Shown here piece after piece: positions 14,155 to 19,420 of a stretch of 19,420 nt of DNA. Under the pieces are notes generated by a model, which was given only the letters and a program-made list of their open reading frames with translations, ran no database searches and was not told where the DNA came from. How positions within the stretch are numbered: position 1 is the stretch's first letter; every line of letters begins with the position of its first letter. The stretch comes from DAOPXV01 sp035352535 (GTDB lineage: Bacteria; Muiribacteriota; UBA9980): the NCBI GenBank assembly GCA_964545075.1, contig CAZJFS010000078.1, positions 1 through 19,420 on the forward strand. The letters run 5' to 3'. The translations under genes were made by a program, and so were the position numbers.

Positions 14155-15869
14155 TATTTGTCCCCCTTGTACTTGGTATGGAGTAATTCATGCGCTTCGT
14201 GTTCGCTGATGTGTTTCGCGTAAAGCTCTTTCACTTCTTCATTCTGATGAGAGCAGCGGATGGCGGCTTTTTCGTCATTCTTATACGTCGTCTTCATTCT
14301 TGATTTTATAGCTTCCACGTCGGTGCCGTAAGGCTGGCCCGCGCCGCCGATGCAGCCCGCAGGGCAGCTCATGACTTCAACGAAATGAAGATCGGATTTT
14401 CCGGCTATTACATCTTCAAGAATATCGACGACATTTCCAAGTCCGTTAACGACCGCTACATTCACTTTAATTCCGCTTATTTCAACTGACGCGCGCTTGA
14501 CTTCGGACATACCGCGGACGCTTTTGAAATCTATGTTTTCAAGTTCGGTATTGGTTATGTAGTAATATGCGGAACGAAGAGCGGCTTCCATAACGCCGCC
14601 GCTGGATCCGAATATCTTTCCAGCGCCGGAGGCTGTCGAGAAAGGCCTGTCATAATCGGAATCTTCGATTTTTTCAAACTGTATGCCAAATTCATCCAAG
14701 AGCGAGAAGAGTTCGCGCGTGGTTAAAACGGCGTCGACGTTCTCGAGACTGTCATTATTAAGCTGAGGCCTTCCGGTCTCGGACTTTTTAGCGACGCACG
14801 GCATTACCGATACAACGAAAAGGTCCTTCGCGTCAACATTCAAAAGTTTCTTTGAAAGATGCTTTAAAAGCGCGCCTTCCATAATATGGGGCGATTTGCA
14901 GCTGGAAAGATGGTCGGTAAGTTTAGGATAGAACGTTTCTATAAAGTTGATCCACGCTGGGCAGCATGAGGTAAACATCGGAAGAGGCTTGTCTTTTTTC
15001 GTGATTCTTCCAATAAGTTCCTTCGCTTCTTCGACTATGGTTATATCCGCGGCGGTGCATGTGTCTAAAACAAACGCGACGCCGATATGGCGAAGGGCCC
15101 CTACGATCTTTTTAGTTGCGTCATCAACGGATATGGTCTTTTTGAAATATTCCGGAAAAGTCATCTGGCATGCGGGAGCGAACTGAAATGCCACTTTTTT
15201 CTTTTTACCGACTATCGCGTCTATGACAAGTTTTTTGTGTGATATTTCTTTTAAAGCGCCGACCGGGCAAGCCATTATGCACTGCCCGCAGGATACGCAT
15301 TTGCCTTCATTCAATGATTTATGATTTCCGGGAGCGATCTGAGTCGCGAACCCTCTGTATGCGAAATCTATGGCCGAAACTTTCTGCTTTTCAGCGCAGA
15401 CCGTGACGCATCTTCCGCAGAGTATGCATTTTGCCATATCGCGCTCTACCGAAGGCGAAGCCTTGTCGATCGTATTCTTCTTCTTGGCGCCGCCCTTGAA
15501 GGTTACTTCGCTGATACCGTGCTGTTTCGAAAGTTCCTGAAGAAGACAGTGTCCGCTTTTTTCACAGATGAGGCATTCCTGAGGATGGTTCGAAAGCAGA
15601 AGTTCTATTGTTTTCTTTCTGGAACTGCGAACTTTCGGAGAATCAGTTTTAACTTCCATTCCGTTATCAGCCGGATATGAGCACGAAGCTATAAGCCTTC
15701 CGCTTTTCGCGTCTTCGACGACGCATATTCTGCATGAGCCCGAGGGTTTATATCCTTCCATATAGCAGAGCGTCGGAATGAAAAATCCCGCTTTTTTGGC
15801 TATCTGATATATGGTTTCACCTTTTTTAAATTCAACTTCTTTATCGTTTATTTTCATTTTTAACTTCAC
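14154..15869 (-). CDS. hydA: [FeFe]-hydrogenase catalytic subunit (HydA of HydABC)
   Basis: This 571-residue subunit has an N-terminal [2Fe-2S] domain (Cys35/46/49/63) and a His-Cys3 [4Fe-4S] site (His95, Cys99/102/108). Two ferredoxin-type clusters follow (Cys148/151/154/158 and 191/194/197/201), then an intact H-cluster domain. Loop 1 is TSCCPAW (Cys302 as proton-relay residue, Cys303 as ligand), loop 2 is MPCVAKKSE (Cys358), and loop 3 is MSCPAGCIGGAGQP (Cys502, Cys506). All ligands for reversible H2 evolution are present. With HydB and HydC it forms the NADH-linked trimer known from Thermotoga-type enzymes, either electron-bifurcating with ferredoxin or simply NADH-dependent; sequence cannot separate these here. 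The GTG start at 15869 lies nine bases after hydB, whose last codons carry AAAGGAG 12 bases away; an ATG at 15857 is the alternative. No maturase genes (HydE/F/G) are in the window. Confidence 0.95.
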   Translation of the reverse strand: MKLKMKINDKEVEFKKGETIYQIAKKAGFFIPTLCYMEGYKPSGSCRICVVEDAKSGRLIASCSYPADNGMEVKTDSPKVRSSRKKTIELLLSNHPQECLICEKSGHCLLQELSKQHGISEVTFKGGAKKKNTIDKASPSVERDMAKCILCGRCVTVCAEKQKVSAIDFAYRGFATQIAPGNHKSLNEGKCVSCGQCIMACPVGALKEISHKKLVIDAIVGKKKKVAFQFAPACQMTFPEYFKKTISVDDATKKIVGALRHIGVAFVLDTCTAADITIVEEAKELIGRITKKDKPLPMFTSCCPAWINFIETFYPKLTDHLSSCKSPHIMEGALLKHLSKKLLNVDAKDLFVVSVMPCVAKKSETGRPQLNNDSLENVDAVLTTRELFSLLDEFGIQFEKIEDSDYDRPFSTASGAGKIFGSSGGVMEAALRSAYYYITNTELENIDFKSVRGMSEVKRASVEISGIKVNVAVVNGLGNVVDILEDVIAGKSDLHFVEVMSCPAGCIGGAGQPYGTDVEAIKSRMKTTYKNDEKAAIRCSHQNEEVKELYAKHISEHEAHELLHTKYKGDK

Positions 15870-15878
15870 GGCAGATCA

Positions 15879-17696
15879 CTACTCCTTTATTATTGCGCCG
15901 AACTTGCAAGAGGACATACATACCAGGCATCCCGTGCATTTATCGTGCGCAACGATGTATGGACTGCCGGGCTTACCGTATATCGCGCCCTGCGGACATT
16001 TTTTAGAGCAAAGGCTGCATCCTTTGCATTTTTCCTGCACAACCGAGCATTTGACCATTGACGAGCACACATGAGTCGGGCATTTCTTTTCAAATATATG
16101 AGCTTCGTATTCGTCCCTGAAGTGTTTTAACGATGAGAGAACCGGGTTGCACGCCGTTTGCCCGAGACCGCAAAGCGAGCTGTCCTTTATTATCGTACAG
16201 AGTTCTTCGAGTTCGAGAACGCTTTTAAATCTTAAAAGCTCGTCCGGCGAATTTTTTCTGTTGGAAGTATTCAGGACTATTCTATCCAGTATTTCATAAA
16301 GCCTTTTTGTACCTTCCCTGCAAGGGATACATTTTCCGCACGATTCATTCTGGATGAAATTCATGAAGAAACGGGCTACGTCAACCATGCAAGCCGTATT
16401 ATCCATAACGACGAGACCACCCGATCCCATTATAGCTCCGTTTTCTTTAAGATCTTCATATGTTATTTTCGTATCTAAAAGTTTCGCGGGCATGCACGCG
16501 CCTGAAGGCCCGCCTATCTGAACCGCTTTAAACGATCTTCCGTCAGGAACGCCGCCGGCGATATCATTGATAAGCGTGCGCAACGTCACGCCCATCGGAA
16601 CTTCGATAAGGCCCGAGAACTTCACGTTTCCCGTTACCGCGAAAACTTTTGTTCCCCTTGAATTTTTTTCACCGAAAGCGTAAAATTTTTCAGCGCCTTC
16701 GCGAATTATCCAGGGAACGTTAGCGATCGTTTCAACGTTATTTATGACCGTAGGTTTTCCAAAGAGGCCTTTTTCAGCCGGATACGGAGGTCTCGGCGAA
16801 GGCATTCCGCGTTTTCCCTCGATCGAACCGAGCAGAGCGGTTTCTTCGCCGCATACGAAAGCTCCGGCGCCTTTTTTTATTTTAAGTTCGAAAGAGAATT
16901 TTGAACCGAGTATATTTTTTCCGAGATAGCCTTTCTTTTTAGCTATTTCAATAGCATTTTCGAGCCTCGCTATAGCAAGAGGATATTCGGCGCGCGCATA
17001 TATGTACCCGAAAGATGCGCCGATAGAATATGCGGCAATAGCCATTCCTTCGATAACTCTGAAAGGATCGCTTTCAAGAACGGCTCTGTCCATGAACGCG
17101 CCCGGATCGCCTTCATCGGCGTTCATAACCATATATTTTTTATTTGATTTCTGTTTAGCCGCGAGTTCCCATTTTATAGCCGTGGGAAATCCGCCGCCGC
17201 CGCGCCCGCGAAGCCCTGATTTTTTTATCTGTTCGATAACTTCTTCGGGTTTCATGGCGAGAACTCTCTGAAGCGCCTGGTATCCCTTGGCCGCGATATA
17301 TTCTTCAATCGAATAAGGATTGATTATTCCGCAATTTTCAAGAGCGACCCTTTTTTGCTTTATAAAATAAGGCGTTTCAAATATGTAAGGATAGTTCGCT
17401 GTTTTTTTGTATGTTCCAAGCAGCCATTTATTGTTTATATTCTTATTGTCTATAACTTCAACCATTAATTCTTTTACGTTTTCAGGAGTTATCTCACAAA
17501 AAGAAATTCTTGGCATATTCTCAAGTTCTATGTCAACCATTACCTCGCGCGAACAATATCCGATGCATCCAACCGGAATTATCTCGTAAGGCATTTTTTT
17601 CTGGCCTAAAAAGTCTTCTATCGCCTTCTGGATCTCTACGGCGCCCTGAGCAAGACCGCAAGTGCCCATTCCTATATAAACCTTCGTTATACTCAT
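15879..17696 (-). CDS. hydB: NADH-binding FMN/Fe-S subunit of the hydrogenase (HydB, NuoF-like)
   Basis: The 605-residue protein has an N-terminal thioredoxin-like [2Fe-2S] domain (Cys13, Cys44, Cys48). The NuoF-type flavin domain follows, with the NADH glycine loop GLRGRGGGGFPT (161-172) and the FMN motif ADEGDPGAFMDR (193-204). The [4Fe-4S] site is ESCGKCIPCREG (Cys453/456/459, with Cys500). A Cys-rich stretch (CPTHVC, 539-544) precedes a C-terminal 2x[4Fe-4S] ferredoxin (Cys557/560/563/567 and 587/590/593/597). It oxidises or reduces NAD(H) and passes electrons to HydA. The domain order equals that of HydB in trimeric and tetrameric [FeFe]-hydrogenases. The ATG follows GGGAGGAG, and the gene lies 35 bases after the Rex-HydC gene and nine before hydA. 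Confidence 0.95.
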   Translation of the reverse strand: MSITKVYIGMGTCGLAQGAVEIQKAIEDFLGQKKMPYEIIPVGCIGYCSREVMVDIELENMPRISFCEITPENVKELMVEVIDNKNINNKWLLGTYKKTANYPYIFETPYFIKQKRVALENCGIINPYSIEEYIAAKGYQALQRVLAMKPEEVIEQIKKSGLRGRGGGGFPTAIKWELAAKQKSNKKYMVMNADEGDPGAFMDRAVLESDPFRVIEGMAIAAYSIGASFGYIYARAEYPLAIARLENAIEIAKKKGYLGKNILGSKFSFELKIKKGAGAFVCGEETALLGSIEGKRGMPSPRPPYPAEKGLFGKPTVINNVETIANVPWIIREGAEKFYAFGEKNSRGTKVFAVTGNVKFSGLIEVPMGVTLRTLINDIAGGVPDGRSFKAVQIGGPSGACMPAKLLDTKITYEDLKENGAIMGSGGLVVMDNTACMVDVARFFMNFIQNESCGKCIPCREGTKRLYEILDRIVLNTSNRKNSPDELLRFKSVLELEELCTIIKDSSLCGLGQTACNPVLSSLKHFRDEYEAHIFEKKCPTHVCSSMVKCSVVQEKCKGCSLCSKKCPQGAIYGKPGSPYIVAHDKCTGCLVCMSSCKFGAIIKE

Positions 17697-17731
17697 AGTC
17701 TCCTCCCGTGGAATAAATAATAATTTTTTAA

Positions 17732-18247
17732 TTATGCTTTGACTGCAGCCGTTTCTACCGCATTCACAGCGGGTTTCTTTTCGGCGTATTCTGCCCTGAG
17801 TTTATCTATGATGGCCAGGCTCTTGCTGACGTCAAGATGGCCGTAAAATTTATCGTTTACCATCATAACCGGCGCTATCGAGCATGCGCCGAGGCATGCT
17901 ACCTGCTGAAGGGAAAAAATCTTATCCCTCGTGGTCTGGCCGATATCGATTTTCAAATGCTCTTTTACCGCATTAAGAATGTTCAGCGAACCTTTTACGT
18001 GGCACGCGGTACCGCGGCATACAGATATCTGATAATGGCCGGGAGCGGTGAGCTTAAACTGATTGTAAAAAGTCGCCACTCCAAAAACCTTTGAATCGGG
18101 AACTTCAAGATACTCGGCTATTTTTATAATATCGTCCTTCGAAATATAGCCGCGAACGTCCTGAACATCCTGAAGTATAGGTATTAAATTTTCGCGCAAT
18201 TTAGTGTATTTGTTCAACGTTTCCTCGATACGTTTTTCGATATCCAT
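17732..18247 (-). other. hydC: Likely second translation product: free HydC from an internal start
   Basis: Within the fused frame, GGAGG (18259-18255) lies seven bases before an in-frame ATG (18247), the best-formed ribosome site around this gene. Initiation here would give a 171-residue stand-alone NuoE-like [2Fe-2S] subunit of normal length. This suggests that both a Rex-HydC chain and free HydC are made; it is inference from the sequence. Confidence 0.6.
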
Positions 18248-18886
18248 TTCAAAACCTCCGTCTTTAGTGTTATTTGAATTTATTAAATACGAGAGTACCA
18301 TGTACTTGGCGGCCATGTTCTCGCTTTTAACTATCGCGTCATCCGCGAGTTTTATCGGAACGGGAGCGAAATTCCAGAAATACCTGATACCTACTTCGTA
18401 CAATCTGTTCGCTACTTCGTTCGCAAACTTGGCCGGAACCGTCAGAATTGCTAACTTCACCCCAAATCTAGCTATTATTTCCTCAAGGTCGGACATCTGA
18501 TAGATCATAAGATTTCCGACGCTTTTATTTATCTTGTTAACGTCATTATCAAAAAGAGCTACTATTTCAAGACCATAATCAATAAAAGCCGAATACGTCC
18601 CGACCGCTTTACCAAGATTTCCCGCCCCTATTATAACGGCGCGATTCTTTTTACGCGTGCCAAGAACAGTCTTCAGCGAAGAAATGAATTCGTTTATTTC
18701 ATATCCTTTATTAGGTTTACCATTGAGTTTAAGAAGTGAAAGGTCTTTTTTGATGTTGTTCTGATCGATAAAAAAGTTTTCAGAGAGCAAAGATGAGCTG
18801 ATGAATTTGTGGCCGGATTCTTTTAGTTCACAAGCCAATTGAAGGTACTTAGGAAGTCTCTCAATACTTCTAAGGCTTAAATCCAT
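17732..18886 (-). CDS. Rex redox repressor fused to hydrogenase HydC (NuoE-like) subunit
   Basis: One 384-residue frame holds two complete proteins. Residues 1-205 are a Rex repressor: winged helix with RLPKYLQ, IKKDLS and GYEI, a Rossmann NAD(H) site IIGAGNLGKAV (Gly87/89/92) with FDND (Asp113), WNFAPVPIKL and the C-terminal swapped helix ending LSYLIN. Residues 214-384 are a NuoE/HydC thioredoxin-like [2Fe-2S] protein with Cys290, Cys295, Cys331 and Cys335 (CRGTAC and CLGAC). Only about nine residues join them. Rex normally ends near residue 210 and HydC normally starts alone, so the fusion is unusual. A full ribosome site and ATG inside the junction (start 18247) would also allow separate HydC. 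Located first in the hydrogenase operon, it would tie NADH sensing to the enzyme. The fused C-terminal tail is Ala/Val/Lys-rich. Confidence 0.88.
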   Translation of the reverse strand: MDLSLRSIERLPKYLQLACELKESGHKFISSSLLSENFFIDQNNIKKDLSLLKLNGKPNKGYEINEFISSLKTVLGTRKKNRAVIIGAGNLGKAVGTYSAFIDYGLEIVALFDNDVNKINKSVGNLMIYQMSDLEEIIARFGVKLAILTVPAKFANEVANRLYEVGIRYFWNFAPVPIKLADDAIVKSENMAAKYMVLSYLINSNNTKDGGFEMDIEKRIEETLNKYTKLRENLIPILQDVQDVRGYISKDDIIKIAEYLEVPDSKVFGVATFYNQFKLTAPGHYQISVCRGTACHVKGSLNILNAVKEHLKIDIGQTTRDKIFSLQQVACLGACSIAPVMMVNDKFYGHLDVSKSLAIIDKLRAEYAEKKPAVNAVETAAVKA

Positions 18887-18906
18887 AATCCATATTTCAC
18901 CCTTCG

Positions 18907-18926
18907 TTGGTTATTTTTTTCACCAA
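18907..18926. promoter_or_regulatory. Rex-like operator at the hydrogenase operon promoter
   Basis: TTGGTTA-N6-TCACCAA is a 7+6+7 inverted repeat matching at six of seven positions. The layout equals known Rex sites (TTGTTAA or TTGTGAA, six bases, then the inverse), with GG in place of GT. It covers the predicted transcription start and begins 20 bases upstream of the Rex-HydC ATG. Confidence 0.6.
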
Positions 18927-18930
18927 TTCA

Positions 18931-18959
18931 ATGATACAACTTTTTAAAAAGCATGTCAA
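18931..18959 (-). promoter_or_regulatory. Strong promoter of the hydrogenase/signalling operon
   Basis: On the minus strand, a perfect TTGACA (18959-18954), a 17-base spacer and TATCAT (18936-18931), one mismatch from the -10 consensus. The start should fall near 18924, inside the Rex-like operator. GAAGGGTGAAAT before the ATG offers a modest ribosome site. Confidence 0.75.
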
Positions 18960-19037
18960 GTTTTTTTGACGTTTTTTTCTTTTTTATAAAATCGACAACA
19001 AAAGCGAAATATTTATCCAATCTTTTAAAAAAACGGT

Positions 19038-19420
19038 TTATCTATACTCATCCCTTTTCTTCGACGCATATCTTCCGGCGCCGAATCCCTTTATTTTGAG
19101 CATTAAAGCCCTCAGGTTACAGGTCATACGGCCCCAGAAGGGAGTGTTATAAGAAGAACAGTCGTTATGCAGAAAGCAGAAATCCGAACATTTGACGGCC
19201 ATCAATTTTTCGGAAAATTGCTCGGGCGTGTACGTCTTTTCGTCGAGAAAATAATTGGATATTGAATAACCGAGGGCTGAATAAGTGTCGGAACATTTTC
19301 CGGAGTGAATGTTATAAAAATCCATGAAACTTCTTCTGTCGGTAGTAATATTATAAGCGGAAGGATTTTCAAACATCGGCGAACCAGGCTCCATCTGAAT
19401 TCCCCATGTCATCATGCGGC
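19038..19420 (-). CDS. C-terminal part of an unrecognised Cys-rich protein, possibly a radical SAM family member
   Basis: The frame is open to the window edge, so the visible 125 or more residues are probably the 3' part of a longer gene. The stretch MEPGSPMFENPSAYNIT followed by SFMDFYNIH vaguely recalls regions after the barrel in B12-binding/radical SAM proteins, where a PG[ST]P..ENP phrase precedes a helical C-terminal domain; this is recollection and weak. Cysteines cluster in KCSDFCFLHNDC and a further MTCN, which could bind an Fe-S cluster. The end is basic (RYASKKRDEYR). It is a separate unit from the hydrogenase operon, whose own promoter lies in the 151 bases that follow. No clear terminator is seen behind it. 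Confidence 0.5.
   Translation of the reverse strand, partial: RMMTWGIQMEPGSPMFENPSAYNITTDRRSFMDFYNIHSGKCSDTYSALGYSISNYFLDEKTYTPEQFSEKLMAVKCSDFCFLHNDCSSYNTPFWGRMTCNLRALMLKIKGFGAGRYASKKRDEYR

Overview
The window looks like chromosomal DNA from an anaerobic, fermentative, hydrogen-metabolising bacterium with a Gram-negative-type envelope. It encodes a trimeric NADH-linked [FeFe]-hydrogenase, many ferredoxin-type Fe-S modules, an exported soluble periplasmic binding protein and a putative lipoprotein. The DNA is moderately AT-rich with strong Shine-Dalgarno sites and a standard genetic code. The gene mix would fit deep-branching uncultured anaerobic lineages, but the sequence alone does not fix the phylum. 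Gene density is high. No non-coding stretch exceeds 300 bases; the largest gaps are about 220 bases, on either side of the first TetR gene. I saw no tRNA, rRNA, CRISPR array, transposase or phage gene.

Left part (1-1640, minus strand): the 5' part of a small lipoprotein or exported Cys-containing protein, a TetR/AcrR repressor whose perfect palindromic operator occurs both at its own promoter and upstream of the lipoprotein gene, and a STAS anti-sigma-factor antagonist ending in a clear terminator.

Plus-strand operon (1769-7179): an exported TPR protein, a periplasmic NMT1/THI5-like binding protein, a 786-residue transmembrane protein (Cache, HAMP, SpoIIE-type PP2C phosphatase and RsbW-like kinase in one chain) and an NCS1-family nucleobase/hydantoin permease. 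The genes overlap or nearly touch. No ABC permease or ATPase is present, so the binding protein probably serves sensing. The divergent STAS protein is the natural partner-switching target.

Middle (7279-9913, minus strand): a cytoplasmic GH13 amylase-family enzyme and its upstream TetR regulator, linked by a shared ATACC-N4-GGTAT operator, then a second STAS protein with a promoter so close that its mRNA should be nearly leaderless.

Right part (10081-18886, minus strand): a hydrogenase and signalling operon. In transcription order it encodes a Rex-HydC fusion, HydB (NuoF-like), HydA (catalytic [FeFe]-hydrogenase), a single-domain response regulator, a sensor histidine kinase carrying a degenerate H-cluster-like hydrogenase domain, and a REC-PAS-histidine kinase. 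A consensus-like promoter with a Rex-like inverted repeat over the start site precedes it, and a terminator lies at 9971-10003. The inferred logic is that Rex senses NADH/NAD+ and limits transcription, HydABC exchanges electrons between NADH (and probably ferredoxin) and H2, and the hydrogenase-like kinase reports H2 or redox state into a phosphorelay with no visible DNA-binding output. The extreme right edge holds the 3' part of an unrelated Cys-rich gene.
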